A DNA stretch of 34,754 nucleotides from Neobacillus citreus (lineage in GTDB: Bacteria > Bacillota > Bacilli > Bacillales > Cytobacillaceae), in NCBI RefSeq assembly GCF_018343545.2, contig NZ_JAGYPE020000022.1, forward strand, positions 44,944-79,697, written 5' to 3'. This document shows positions 22,616 to 31,316 of the stretch, in pieces. A program made the position numbers and the translations under genes. The notes under the pieces are model-generated. The model did not search any database, had not been told where the DNA came from, and saw only the letters and a program-made list of their open reading frames with translations. The number at the start of each line of letters is the position of its first letter. The stretch's first letter is position 1.

Positions 22616-23503
22616 TTGAGTATTTTTGGAGTGGGGGAGGAAAGAGGTATATATAAGGAAGTGAGACGGAAGAAAATTCTGTGGTCTATTATTATAATTT
22701 TTACGATTTTACCTATCGTAATAGCGTTTAATTTGAAGGAAGAATTACAACGTCTATCTTCATTTTTTTGGTCACTTTTTCTAATTCCGAATATCGTGAT
22801 TATGATCCTGTATCCAAAATGGAAGGTGATAGTTGGAACAGCTTTATTTTTCGTTTTTTTTAAATATGCTACCCATTTTATTGAGGAACAATCCTTTAAT
22901 AATATTGAAACGGTCGCACTTATTTTGGAGTCATTTGTTGATGCTGCCATCCTCTTTACGGTAAGTTATTTTGTATTAAGACATAATAAATTATTAAAGC
23001 ATATGGAAAAACTAACCATCGTAGATTCATTGACAGGTCTATATAACCGACGATATTTTGATTTATCAATGGAAAAAACAATTCCTTTTAGTCAAAGAAT
23101 TAATTGTCCTTTAAGTCTTATTATGATTGATATTGACCATTTCAAAAATATTAATGATAAATACGGGCATCTCTGTGGGGATGAAGCCCTTAAACATATA
23201 GCAGATATTATAAAAAGAAATGTTAGAACCTCAGATGCGTATGTTCGTTTTGGTGGTGAAGAATTTGCCATAATACTCCCCAACACAGATTTGGGTGAAT
23301 GTAAAATATTGGCGGAGCATCTTAGGAAAGATGTTAATCAATCGGATTTTACTTATCATCAAGCACATATTCCTATTTCTATTAGCCTGGGGATTTCTTT
23401 ATTTAAGGGCGAGAATGTAGAGGGATTCATTGAAAAAGCTGATAAAGCCTTGTATACAGCAAAGGAAAATGGCAGAAACCAAGTGGTTATGTTTAGGGAT
23501 TAA
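22616..23503 (+). CDS. Membrane diguanylate cyclase (GGDEF)
   Basis: About 295 aa with four hydrophobic segments in the first 130 residues, a short coiled linker, and a GGDEF domain (about 130-293). The active site is GGEEF at 213-217. The inhibitory I-site RTSD lies five residues before it (204-207), so product inhibition is expected. The substrate-site stretch MIDIDHFKNINDKYGH is intact. It should make c-di-GMP from two GTP. The start is uncertain: TTG 22616 has a poorly spaced site, while GTG 22661 gives a natural N-terminus (MRRKKILW) behind AGAGG at long spacing. Likely cotranscribed with the EAL-kinase gene, pairing synthesis with degradation. Confidence 0.9.
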   Translation: MSIFGVGEERGIYKEVRRKKILWSIIIIFTILPIVIAFNLKEELQRLSSFFWSLFLIPNIVIMILYPKWKVIVGTALFFVFFKYATHFIEEQSFNNIETVALILESFVDAAILFTVSYFVLRHNKLLKHMEKLTIVDSLTGLYNRRYFDLSMEKTIPFSQRINCPLSLIMIDIDHFKNINDKYGHLCGDEALKHIADIIKRNVRTSDAYVRFGGEEFAIILPNTDLGECKILAEHLRKDVNQSDFTYHQAHIPISISLGISLFKGENVEGFIEKADKALYTAKENGRNQVVMFRD

Positions 23504-23538
23504 TAGGAGAGATCTTACGTTATGGGACTGCGCAAAGG

Positions 23539-23567
23539 TTGCAAACATTCTTATACTTCACTATAAT
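23539..23567 (+). promoter_or_regulatory. SigA promoter of the riboswitch-MCP unit
   Basis: TTGCAA (23539-23544) and TATAAT (23562-23567) with 17-bp spacing, starting transcription about 30 nt before the riboswitch. Confidence 0.7.
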
Positions 23568-23602
23568 TTAATAGTTCTAAAGACTCGGGAAATAAAACCC
23601 GA

Positions 23603-23700
23603 TATTGATAATGGCAAACACCTCGAAAGATGTGCACGCAAAACTATAGGGGCTAAAGTAAGGGATGACTTACAATGCCAGCCAGTTACCGAGAATATAT
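23603..23700 (+). ncRNA. c-di-GMP-I (GEMM) riboswitch 1
   Basis: The conserved blocks of the class I c-di-GMP riboswitch occur in order: GGCAAAC (23614-23620), a hairpin with GAAA tetraloop (ACCTCGAAAGATGT), ACGCAAA (23637-23643), GGGGCTAAAG, a second stem, and GCCAGCCAGTTACCGAG (ending 23694). An intrinsic terminator follows within 12 nt and then a chemoreceptor gene, so ligand binding probably controls read-through. Confidence 0.88.
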
Positions 23701-23704
23701 GTAT

Positions 23705-23750
23705 GCAACCTTTTTCGGTTTTTCAATCGGTACCAGGTTGCTTTTTTATT
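23705..23750 (+). terminator. Riboswitch-linked terminator
   Basis: GCAACCT (23705-23711) pairs with AGGTTGC (23735-23741), followed by six T. It lies between riboswitch 1 and the receptor gene. Confidence 0.8.
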
Positions 23751-23977
23751 TTACTCATTTGTCTATTACTACTGGTTTTAAAGCATAAGGAGGAGACTAT
23801 CAGTAAGTGAGTTAAATACATAGATTTCAACCTGTATTTAAGTATTATTTATTTGTTTAATAAACTTATATTTTCCTTTGTCGAAACTTAAAGGATGGTT
23901 GGCAAAGAATTCGATTAGGTTTAATCTCCTAGTTCAAAAAGAAAGTTTTAATAAATAATAGAACGCGAGGTATTTTT

Positions 23978-25669
23978 ATGAAATGGACCTTAAATAGGAA
24001 GTTATTAAGTGGATTTTTAGTGGTAATCGCAATATTAATCATGACCATAGGGGTAAGTTATTACCAAATAAGTACAATTAATGATAATTATAGCTTTTTA
24101 ATCCAAGATAAAGCTAAAAAATCGGTGGATATTAAAGCCTTACAAGTTGCATCAAAAGACGAGGTTATTGCAATGCGTGGCTATGTCATTTTAGGGAATG
24201 AACAAGCATTACAAGACTATAACCTGGCCCACAAAGAATTCCAAAAGCAATATGAAAACTTATTGGACAGACTTCAAATGCCACAGGCTATACAAATGTT
24301 AAAGGACTTTAAGAAAACTGAAAATGAATATAATCAAATGGCTCAACAAGTATTTGAACTCCATAAAGAGAATAAAACGGATGAATTGATGGCTTTGGTG
24401 GCATCAAGAAGCGACCTCTTAAAGCGATTTGATGAACAAGCCGATAAACTATCTATCTATCAAAATGAAATATTAGAGAACGGGATAAAAGAGAACTCTG
24501 TAAAAGCGAATAACACTAAGGTTCAGATTACTTTGCTTGGGATTATTGCCGTATTGCTTGGGATTGGAACAGCCATCATAATGGGGCGCCTTATTACAAG
24601 GCCACTGGTGACGATAGCCAATACAGCCAATAGGATTTCCAAAGGCGACCTTACGGTGAATGAGATTAAAGTAAAAAATAAAGATGAACTTGGAGGGTTA
24701 GCCAAAGTATTTAATCAAATGGTAATAAATCTTAGACAATTAATTGACCAAGTAAACTTAAATTCAATCCAAGTAGCTTCTTCTGCTGAAGAATTAGCTG
24801 CAAGTGCGGAGCAAACTACCCAAGCTTCAAACCAAATAGCAGCTTCCATTCAAGAAATTGCAAGTGGTTCGGAATCGGCAGAGCAGGGAGCAAACGAAAG
24901 CTCTATAGCCATGAATGAGATGATGATTGGTATTCGTGAAGTGGCTAGCTCAACTTCCTCTGTATCAGAACTAGCTTTGGAAACAAGTAAAGAGGCGAAT
25001 AATGGGAGCGATTCGTTACAAAAAGTTACACAGCAAATGGATACAATCAATAAAGTGGTAGATGATTCTACTTCTGCCGTTAAACATTTAGGCGAACATT
25101 CTAAAGAAATAGGTAAAATCGTTGAGGTCATTACTTCCATCGCTGAACAAACCAACTTACTAGCCCTTAATGCTGCCATCGAGTCTGCCCGGGCAGGAGA
25201 ACATGGACGAGGTTTTGCGGTTGTAGCTGATGAGGTAAGAAAACTCGCAGAGCAATCAAAAAATTCAGCAGAACAAATTGCAGAGTTAATCAAAATAATA
25301 CAAAAAGACACAGTGGTTGCTATCGATGTCATGGATAAAGGAACTCAAGAAGTAAAAGTGGGAATGGAAGTTGTCCACGAAGCTGAAGAAGGATTTAAAA
25401 AAATTCTAACATTAATTGAACAGGTTACAGCCCAGATCCAAGAAACTTCTGCTGCATCTGAAGAAATGTCAGCTAGTGTAGAACAGGTTAATGCGTCGAT
25501 TCAAAGAATTGCCAATGTCGCTCGAATTTCGACTAATAACACCCATAGTGTTGCATCTGCTTCCGAAGAACAGTTAGCCGCAATGGAGCAGATTACTATT
25601 TCTGTAACGGAATTAGCGAGAATGGCAGATGACTTACAGAATCATGTGGGCCAGTTCAAAGTTAAATAG
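23978..25669 (+). CDS. Transmembrane methyl-accepting chemotaxis protein
   Basis: 563-aa chemoreceptor. First membrane helix at about residues 9-31, an extracellular helical-bundle sensor domain (about 32-185, 4HB/CHASE3-like, with [20 protein letters not shown]), second membrane helix at about 186-205, HAMP domain (about 206-258), and the long signalling coiled coil with the tip [20 protein letters not shown]...[18 protein letters not shown] 23978 follows GCGAGG. No CheW- or CheR-binding tail is evident. The gene is preceded by a c-di-GMP-I riboswitch and terminator, so its transcription should respond to c-di-GMP. A terminator follows at 25768. Confidence 0.94.
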   Translation: MKWTLNRKLLSGFLVVIAILIMTIGVSYYQISTINDNYSFLIQDKAKKSVDIKALQVASKDEVIAMRGYVILGNEQALQDYNLAHKEFQKQYENLLDRLQMPQAIQMLKDFKKTENEYNQMAQQVFELHKENKTDELMALVASRSDLLKRFDEQADKLSIYQNEILENGIKENSVKANNTKVQITLLGIIAVLLGIGTAIIMGRLITRPLVTIANTANRISKGDLTVNEIKVKNKDELGGLAKVFNQMVINLRQLIDQVNLNSIQVASSAEELAASAEQTTQASNQIAASIQEIASGSESAEQGANESSIAMNEMMIGIREVASSTSSVSELALETSKEANNGSDSLQKVTQQMDTINKVVDDSTSAVKHLGEHSKEIGKIVEVITSIAEQTNLLALNAAIESARAGEHGRGFAVVADEVRKLAEQSKNSAEQIAELIKIIQKDTVVAIDVMDKGTQEVKVGMEVVHEAEEGFKKILTLIEQVTAQIQETSAASEEMSASVEQVNASIQRIANVARISTNNTHSVASASEEQLAAMEQITISVTELARMADDLQNHVGQFKVK

Positions 25670-25767
25670 AACAATAAGGTGCAATCAGTTCTATAGAGCC
25701 AAAGAGAATAATCTCAATTTCTAGAATAACTTACGACGAAGCTCTCAACCAATTATAAAATATAAAA

Positions 25768-25811
25768 CCCCGAATTCTAATTCTTTCATTGAAGGATTCG
25801 GGATTTTTTTG
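25768..25811 (+). terminator. Terminator after the membrane receptor
   Basis: CCCGAAT (25769-25775) pairs with ATTCGGG (25796-25802), then a run of T. Confidence 0.8.
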
Positions 25812-25975
25812 TTAATTTTCAAGTAGAAGAGCATATAACTTTTAGCCAGTCCTGTGTAGAAGAACATTAGTATTCATTGTGTAAGCCTTGTGATTCATTT
25901 CTGGATAATCTACCTTTGAAATGTTAAAAGGTTAATTTATTAGTGGCGAAATATATCGGAATGGAGTTGTGAGAA

Positions 25976-26140
25976 ATGGAAGATACTTCGAAATTAATAG
26001 AGTGGATACGTTCATTACCCGATTATGAGAAAGATAAATTGAAAAAAATTCTATTAGACTTAAATGAGATATTGGAAACTGATCCACAAGGGTTTAAACA
26101 AATTGTTTCAAAAATGCAAGGCTTCCCGAAAGGACATTAA
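25976..26140 (+). CDS. Small protein of unknown function, 54 aa
   Basis: ATG 25976 is preceded by GGAG at 9-nt spacing. The product begins MEDTSKLIEWIRSLPDYEKD and continues KLKKILLDLNEILETDPQGF, ending in MQGFPKGH. It is charged, helical and soluble, with a composition unlike a chance frame. I do not recognise it. It lies in otherwise empty DNA between the receptor terminator and another unknown gene. Confidence 0.55.
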   Translation: MEDTSKLIEWIRSLPDYEKDKLKKILLDLNEILETDPQGFKQIVSKMQGFPKGH

Positions 26141-26304
26141 TATAAATTGTGATTAAAATGGGGAATGAAACAAAAAGAGGGCACTAGCATAGGAGAAGCT
26201 AGTTTGGATGTAGAATAAATAACAAACAGTAATGGACTAATCGGCTGAAGTGGAACGGCCATTTTTCCGAGTTTTTATAAAAGTACGGAGACGTGGTTTG
26301 AAAT

Positions 26305-26706
26305 ATGGTTAAGTTGAAAGAAATCCTTACTTATCGAGAAATTGAAATGATGCAGCATTTCCAAAACAATATGTTAAATGCAGATATTGAGGATATAAAG
26401 ACCGTAGAAATGTATCAAAACGATATTATACAACTCTTAAATAAAGCTAAAAAACGATATTATGAAGAAAATCCTTCCGTTGTTCCCCTAAAGTCATTGA
26501 AAACAAAAGAGAGTGATTCTTTAAGGAAAATGACATTCAAAGCGAGAGAACTTCTTACTCAAGAGGAAGAGGAAGAAATTAATTTCCTTCGCTGGAGAAT
26601 TACAAATAGTTTTACGCCCTGGGGAATCAAACAAAAAAAGAACCGGATAAATGCTATTTTGAATGAAGCATTAAAAAGGAATGGCTATAAACCTGATATA
26701 AAATAA
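26305..26706 (+). CDS. Protein of unknown function, 133 aa
   Basis: Starts MVKLKEILTYREIEMMQHFQ. The protein is strongly helical and highly charged, with a KKRYYEENP stretch near residue 50 and an EEEEEINFLRWRITNSF segment near 90; no signal peptide or membrane segment. The ATG at 26305 has GGAG 14 nt upstream, a weak site. Codon composition and length support a real gene. No family recognised; the look is that of a phage- or plasmid-type accessory protein, which is only an impression. Confidence 0.55.
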   Translation: MVKLKEILTYREIEMMQHFQNNMLNADIEDIKTVEMYQNDIIQLLNKAKKRYYEENPSVVPLKSLKTKESDSLRKMTFKARELLTQEEEEEINFLRWRITNSFTPWGIKQKKNRINAILNEALKRNGYKPDIK

Positions 26707-26800
26707 GGATATAAAAGGTTGGCCTTTCAAAATGCTAAACAATTCAATTTTGAACGAGGAGACTACTAGATAAGGGGGATAATTTGTACATCATGGATGG

Positions 26801-26821
26801 CTAACGAACGGGGCAAGTTAG
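26801..26821 (+). repeat. Dispersed repeat core (copy 10)
   Basis: CTAAC, centre GAACGGGGCAA, GTTAG: the palindromic arms and the GGGGCA centre of the repeat family, here within the 5' part of an open frame. Confidence 0.5.
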
Positions 26822-26907
26822 ACAGGCGAAATAACATTTGTTCACAAAATATCTCTAGACACGAATTCTGCAAAATTATAAGATTAGTTAAAAACGGGTG
26901 TGGTTCA

Positions 26908-27057
26908 ATGGTAGGAATTCCTGTTGTTTTTCAAGGTAAAGACTATATCATGCTTGTTAAATATGAATCTGGGTACTGTGAAATCGTTGAAGTGGGAGAA
27001 ACATATAATAAGATTAAGTTGGTACATTTTTCTGAATTGAAGTTAAAAGAAGCGTGA
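26908..27057 (+). CDS. Small protein of unknown function, about 49 aa
   Basis: The frame is open from 26797, but its first part is a repeat copy plus noncoding-looking DNA. The ATG at 26908 (MVGIPVVFQGKDYIMLVKYE) with a GGGTGTGG upstream is the more likely start. The product has a beta-rich pattern (VVFQGKDYIMLVKYESGYCE then IVEVGETYNKIKLVHFSEL), suggestive of a small SH3-like barrel. Family and function not recognised. If the upstream start at 26797 is used the product is 86 aa. Confidence 0.5.
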   Translation: MVGIPVVFQGKDYIMLVKYESGYCEIVEVGETYNKIKLVHFSELKLKEA

Positions 27058-27499
27058 ACGTTTGTGGCGGCCTTTTTTATACTTTTTTGTCCGACTAGTG
27101 ACACAAGGCTCCTATTTTGAAACGTCTAAATTATCGCGTTTATAACGCAGTATTAAGGGGTATTCTGTCACTATTTTTGGACACAATAACCCTTAATACC
27201 ATGTAGAATGAACAAAAACCCTTAGTTGTTATGAACGGCCAAAAATAACATATCTGTTCATTTATATAGTACCCTGAATTTGTTCCTCTTTTATATAGGT
27301 TCCCATTAGATATACCCTAGCAGGTGCATTAAGGTCTTCCCATCCCATGATTCCAACTGCCCTCTACGCATAATCCTTAGCTTACCCTCCACCTAAGGGT
27401 TTCTATCCTATACTAATATCTTTTTTAAGAGAATTCCAGCATTGCTATAATCACCTAGGATAAAAACTTCTGTCGAAGATTTTACTCTGTTTCAAAAAT
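27058..27499. other. Gene-free stretch between convergent genes
   Basis: 442 nt. The left half holds an unusual pair of inverted repeats (27088-27199, listed separately). The right half (about 27300-27480) is less AT-rich and has short minus-strand open stretches such as one ending GKTLMHLLGYI, which could be a decayed gene end, but nothing I can identify. Confidence 0.5.
27088..27199. repeat. Nested inverted repeats
   Basis: TGTCCGACTAGTGACA (27088-27103) is mirrored by the complement of 27166-27183 (TGTCC, five bases, TAGTGACA). In addition 27150-27164 (GTATTAAGGGGTATT) pairs with 27185-27199 at 14 of 15 positions. The inner hairpin encloses one copy of the outer motif. Confidence 0.6.
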
Positions 27500-28834
27500 T
27501 TAATTATCTTGGTTACTTGGAACCACTTCCCATTTTTTGAGTTCTGCAATCGTTTTATCCAAATCAAGCAAACCATTTTCCTTTGTTTGTATATATTCGG
27601 GTCTTTGAGCGATGGTCATCGTTTTCCCAGTAGCCAATTTTGTTGGTTTTTGCAAGAGAAGTCCGCGTTCTTCGGATTCAATTAGGACATTGTCCATTTC
27701 TGTTGTCCGGAACTCCCTTAAGTCTTGAGTCTTGTCTGCTTCAATTTTTACGCAAAGTAATCGCTGTTCAAGTTGCAGGTAATAGTTTTTATCGCTCCGT
27801 GGCTTCCACCAAAAACCCCAGAATCCGCCCCGTGGATTGGAGACGTAACCCCAGTTTCCATTAAAATGTTTCTGGAGTTCAATGTAAAAGCCCTGCCAGG
27901 TAAAACCGTCCCAATCCATGACAGGCTTTGATTTATATGCATGAATATTACTTTCCAGCCTCTCCAAATGTTTAAGGTAGTCAAGAAAAATTGGATGACT
28001 CACACCATTCTTCCTGCCGCGCTGTAGAACCTTGAGCATCCTATCCCGAGTAAATGGAAAATATCCTGCTTCCTTAACTGAACGGTAATTGCTTTGGTCA
28101 GCTATCTTATAATAGATTGGAAGCTGAACCTTATCAGGATAATCCTTTGCAACAACTTTACGATATCGACAAAGCTGATCTGAGTGGTTTTTAGTATATG
28201 TCTTGTCCTCTATTAGAATAGCATAGTTACCATTCACAATTGCTAGAATATCTAGCGATTGAAATTGCCTTATAATTTCAATTCTTTCAATGGTGGGAAC
28301 GGGATAACCGTGGACGTTGAATAACATCGATACGAAGTCTACTGCAGCTTCATGCAAAGGCCTGTCTAATGAGCGGTGAGTTTCCTTGCTCCAGGACATC
28401 AGCCAGCACAAGAAAGCATCCTGTGACAATTCACTCGTTGCAAAATCGAATAAATTAGGTGTTTCCATATGAGCAGCCTCACTATACCTGACATTTTTAA
28501 GAAGCATTTCTACATCATGATTACCTTTATAATCGTCCCAGTAGCCTCTGGCAAGTATGGATTGGTAATGGGTTTCGGGCCAAATCAAATTTTCCCCTAT
28601 ATCAAAAATCCTCCCACGATCATTAGGATACAATAGTAGCAAGCGGTCATCTCCTTGCTGAGCAATAATTTCCGGTATCGGTTCTAAACGCTTCATGTAC
28701 CCGCAATTTACATCCTGACACTCATAAATTGGATGTACATCCAACTTAATACCACCATCACTCATTTCATGTACCATTTCCCAATCTCTTTCTCGTAAAT
28801 ACGTTCCACATCGTGGACATATGTATTTATTCAA
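27500..28834 (-). CDS. PD-(D/E)XK nuclease-like protein with N-terminal zinc ribbon
   Basis: 444-aa soluble protein starting at TTG 28834 (GGGAGTGG upstream). Residues 1-50 hold a zinc-ribbon-like pair, CPRCG (6-10) and CQDVNCG. The central part reads NLFDFATSELSQDAFLCWLM, then SLDILAIVNGNYAILIEDKT and SDQLCRYRKVV. The D...EDK pattern (Asp in SLDILA, Glu and Lys in IEDK) followed by a Q is typical of the PD-(D/E)XK nuclease superfamily, close to the PDDEXK_4 type. The C-terminal 150 residues are Trp-rich (GFWGFWWKPRSDKNYYLQLE) and look like the domain that often follows in this family. Such genes are frequent in anti-phage defence islands; a nuclease role is inferred from motifs only. Monocistronic as far as visible. 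Confidence 0.7.
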   Translation of the reverse strand: MNKYICPRCGTYLRERDWEMVHEMSDGGIKLDVHPIYECQDVNCGYMKRLEPIPEIIAQQGDDRLLLLYPNDRGRIFDIGENLIWPETHYQSILARGYWDDYKGNHDVEMLLKNVRYSEAAHMETPNLFDFATSELSQDAFLCWLMSWSKETHRSLDRPLHEAAVDFVSMLFNVHGYPVPTIERIEIIRQFQSLDILAIVNGNYAILIEDKTYTKNHSDQLCRYRKVVAKDYPDKVQLPIYYKIADQSNYRSVKEAGYFPFTRDRMLKVLQRGRKNGVSHPIFLDYLKHLERLESNIHAYKSKPVMDWDGFTWQGFYIELQKHFNGNWGYVSNPRGGFWGFWWKPRSDKNYYLQLEQRLLCVKIEADKTQDLREFRTTEMDNVLIESEERGLLLQKPTKLATGKTMTIAQRPEYIQTKENGLLDLDKTIAELKKWEVVPSNQDN

Positions 28835-28975
28835 TTAAAACCACTCCCACAAAAATTATCTCTCTATCATATAATTATATCCTATTTACTAATTATTTGG
28901 ATTTTAAAGGAATTAATAAGTGTTAGCTAGAATAGGAACCTATTATTTATTGTATTACCTCTGCCCTTTATTGGA

Positions 28976-28999
28976 ACAAAAAAGGCTGTCGCAACAGCC
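28976..28999 (-). terminator. Minus-strand terminator
   Basis: GGCTGT (28984-28989) and ACAGCC (28994-28999) with a 4-nt loop; read on the minus strand it is followed by six or more T. It lies between divergent genes, so it would stop antisense transcripts coming from the right. Confidence 0.7.
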
Positions 29000-29038
29000 C
29001 AATCTAAAACTCTAGTACCCAATCGTAAGAACGATATT

Positions 29039-29067
29039 TAGACAATCCAATTTGTACCTCTTATAAT
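29039..29067 (+). promoter_or_regulatory. SigA promoter of the first lipoprotein gene
   Basis: TAGACA (29039-29044) and TATAAT (29062-29067), 17-bp spacing, 30 bp before the start codon. Confidence 0.65.
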
Positions 29068-29097
29068 AGTTATAAAGAACTACTTAGGAGGACACAA

Positions 29098-29760
29098 ATG
29101 AATTTTAAAAAAACATCTATGCGAGCCTTTAGTCTAATTTTAATTACAATTCTTGTGGCTTGTGGTCAGACTAGTCCGGAAGATACAAAATCTATTGATG
29201 ATGAAAGTCAAGCTGGATATGAAGAGACTGAAATAACTAATGAAAAAGAAAGTGGAAGCTACGAAGATTATACAAGTCAAGGAATTAATTCAGCTGATGA
29301 ATCTTCAAATCAAGATGGAGTTTCCTTTGAGGAATTGCGGCAAGCAATTGGAAACCAAAATACAACAAAAACTTCTGATCCTGACGAATATCTAAAGAAA
29401 TTTAATGTTTGTATAAATATGTATGACGAAGCTTTCAAGTCCCTTCCTGACTTTCATAGTGAAGAATTAAATTTTGTGCAGTTAAATGTAAATTTTGACC
29501 AATTTCAAGAAGCAGTGGAATGTTATACAAACGATGCACCAAATTATACTACAATGGATGAATTGTTTGATCTTATAATGACATACGTAGAGATGCAAAA
29601 TAAAGCTGTAGATTATATTAATTATGTAAGAATGATAGAAAATAAAATTGCAGCGGGCGAAGATTATAGGATACTGTTAGACAAATTTTACACGACGGTT
29701 CTTCAAATGCAGGAAAAAAGGGAGAATTTCGTAAATCATTACAAGTCGTTCACAAAATAA
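29098..29760 (+). CDS. Lipoprotein of unknown function, 220 aa
   Basis: Signal peptide MNFKKTSMRAFSLILITIL followed by the lipobox VAC (Cys22), so it should be lipidated and held on the outer face of the membrane. An acidic, Ser/Thr/Glu-rich linker (about 25-80) is followed by a helical domain (about 85-220) with FNVCINMYDEAFKSLPDFHS and DELFDLIMTYVEMQNKAVDY. ATG 29098 is preceded by AGGAGG and a good promoter. No family recognised. It stands alone, next to a toxin-nuclease remnant; a link to immunity or surface interaction is speculative. Confidence 0.75.
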   Translation: MNFKKTSMRAFSLILITILVACGQTSPEDTKSIDDESQAGYEETEITNEKESGSYEDYTSQGINSADESSNQDGVSFEELRQAIGNQNTTKTSDPDEYLKKFNVCINMYDEAFKSLPDFHSEELNFVQLNVNFDQFQEAVECYTNDAPNYTTMDELFDLIMTYVEMQNKAVDYINYVRMIENKIAAGEDYRILLDKFYTTVLQMQEKRENFVNHYKSFTK

Positions 29761-29880
29761 AGATTAAATTTGAGTTTTAATTCTTGGAAACATAGGGAAA
29801 CGCCTTCATACATAATTTTTTGGTCGTTTAGAAAAGCAGATCCGTTGAGGTAGGGCTTGGATTTTTGCATAATAAGTTAA

Positions 29881-30003
29881 ATTTATTTATCTAAAGGTGA
29901 AAATCCAAAGGGATATACTTGGAACAATAACGAGGAGCTGGGAGTTTTACAGCTTGCAGTCCAAGAAGTACACGCTGACAACGGTCATACTGGAGGAAGA
30001 TAG
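29881..30003 (+). pseudogene. Remnant of a WHH-type HNH toxin nuclease
   Basis: An open stretch without start codon or ribosome site reads SKGENPKGYTWNNNEELGVL then QLAVQEVHADNGHTGGR and stops at 30001. This is the C-terminal signature of HNH/ENDO VII-type toxin nucleases with the conserved WHH motif (usually GYTWHHHxDxGxMQLVxxxxHxxxGHTGG). Here WHHH is changed to WNNN, so even the remaining part lacks the catalytic histidines. The upstream part of the toxin is absent. It is a relic of a polymorphic toxin (for instance an LXG-type), with loss of activity. Confidence 0.65.
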
Positions 30004-30091
30004 TTTTATGTGGCGGTGGAGAGGAATATATGTAATATAGAAAGAATAAAGAAATATAATCAAGATAAAATTGAACAGGAGTAGCATTCCC

Positions 30092-30673
30092 TTGAAATTA
30101 AAATTAATAGCCATATTACTTTCACTTTTTCTTATTGTCATCCTTGAGGGCTGTAACACGCAGAATAAGGCAGATATTCAAAGTGAAAAATTAGCGAGTG
30201 ATTATGAGAATTATATACAGAAAGAGATCTTAGTAAACAAACCGTTTAAATCATTCATAACTAGTGTAAATGTGAAAGTAATAGATAAATATAAAACCGC
30301 AGCAAATATTGGACACCATTATTATTATGATTATGGTCTAGAAGTAGAGACTTCTCCTGCATTTTTAAATTTATCAAAACAGCAAAAATATGAACAGATT
30401 ACGGATCTTGCATCTTCTCTTTCAAGTATTCCCGCTGCTTCACGTTATCAAGGTGATGAAGAGCTTGATGAAAGTGATGCTGTTTATTTAAGTGAAGATT
30501 TTAAACACACTCTTCATAAAGAGCAAATTATCTTTATTAGTGGTAAAGATAGGTACAGAACAGATATAAAAATGATGAGTGCTTCTGACCGTTATAATTA
30601 TAAACAACCCTACGCAGAAAGTATGGAAATTCTTTATGTTAACGATAAAGAAAATATAGTCAAGTTTGATTAA
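30092..30673 (+). CDS. Lipoprotein of unknown function, 193 aa
   Basis: Starts at TTG 30092 (MKLKLIAILLSLFLIVILEG then C), behind AGGAG about 11 nt upstream; an earlier TTG at 30071 includes that site and is less likely. The lipobox LEGC gives a lipidated Cys21. The mature part has a mixed alpha/beta pattern with repeated Tyr (GHHYYYDYGLEVETSP) and a basic region RYRTDIKMM. No domain recognised. It follows the toxin remnant and has its own strong terminator. Confidence 0.7.
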   Translation: MKLKLIAILLSLFLIVILEGCNTQNKADIQSEKLASDYENYIQKEILVNKPFKSFITSVNVKVIDKYKTAANIGHHYYYDYGLEVETSPAFLNLSKQQKYEQITDLASSLSSIPAASRYQGDEELDESDAVYLSEDFKHTLHKEQIIFISGKDRYRTDIKMMSASDRYNYKQPYAESMEILYVNDKENIVKFD

Positions 30674-30678
30674 TAGGC

Positions 30679-30738
30679 TAGCCTAATAGAAGTTAACTTT
30701 AAGTAGTATTAACCTTTCTATTAGGCTATATTTTTTAA
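30679..30738 (+). terminator. Terminator after second lipoprotein gene
   Basis: TAGCCTAATAGA (30679-30690) pairs with TCTATTAGGCTA (30717-30728), 12 bp, with further pairing of GTTAA/TTAAC inside, then a T run. Confidence 0.85.
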
Positions 30739-31026
30739 CCAAATTACAAATAATAGAGGAATGGGTTTCCCGTTGAGTTTTCCGGTAAAGGCCGTGTATA
30801 AAAAAGTTGGGGGTATTTACATTCCCCCAACCTACTTTTTATTATAAAATAGGCTAACTGAAACTTCCGACCAACAAAAATGAGCTCTTTTTAAACTCAT
30901 TATATTTTTCGTTAGCAATGGCGGATATTCCAAATAGTACCAATTAAATTTATTCGAAGGCTATATAAAAAAATATACTAATGATTGCATTGGTGGTTAG
31001 TTGGGATAAGATAGGTAATAATCAGG
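30739..31026. other. Gene-free stretch with a hairpin
   Basis: No supported gene. It holds a strong hairpin at 30806-30831 and single copies of motifs also seen in the minJ-flanking arrays: TTTCCGGTAAAGG at about 30778 and GGCGGATATT at 30920. Confidence 0.5.
30800..30840. terminator. Bidirectional terminator-like hairpin
   Basis: GTTGGGGG (30806-30813) and CCCCCAAC (30824-30831) form a perfect 8-bp stem with an A run before it and CTACTTTTT after it. Confidence 0.7.
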
Positions 31027-31311
31027 AACTTGAAGAAAGCGTTGGATAAAGCAACAATTACTAAAATTGAACTATGAAATTAAATAGATACCAAAGTTTC
31101 TATTGAAGAACAAGATGTTAAGCAACCAGTGACAAACATTCAAAAGGAAAATACTTCAAGCCTAGTAATGTTTAGTTATTACTGAAAAATATTAGCTGAA
31201 GAGGATATTAACTTAGTAAAAGAAGCGATGAAATTAACGAAAAGAGATTTTAGAGCGTTTCTCCAAGACGCAAAGAAAATTCGGAAGGAAAGTTTGCTCC
31301 AAAAAGGATTA
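31027..31311 (+). pseudogene. Decayed gene with in-frame stops
   Basis: One frame shows protein-like sequence interrupted by TGA, TAA and TGA: NLKKALDKATITKIEL, stop, DTKVSIEEQDVKQPVTNIQK, ENTSSLVMFSYY, stop, KILAEEDINLVKEAMKLTKR then DFRAFLQDAKKIRKESLLQK. The last part is helical and basic. The family is not recognised. A terminator follows at 31317, as expected after a gene end. Confidence 0.5.
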
Positions 31312-31316
31312 TTTAT

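Noticed and set aside
22573..22950. 125-codon minus-strand frame
   Set aside because: Antisense shadow of the diguanylate cyclase membrane region.
23430..23810. 126-codon frame over riboswitch 1
   Set aside because: It starts inside the GGDEF gene and runs through the promoter, aptamer and terminator, which explain the sequence better.
10654..27199. A complete Tn7-like element from the TniQ gene to the inverted repeats at 27.1 kb
   Set aside because: No TnsA/B/C genes and no matching end repeat next to the TniQ gene; most genes in between are ordinary signalling genes.
27300..27480. Possible 3' end of a decayed insertion sequence
   Set aside because: Short minus-strand open stretches look protein-like but match no transposase I can name; too little to call.
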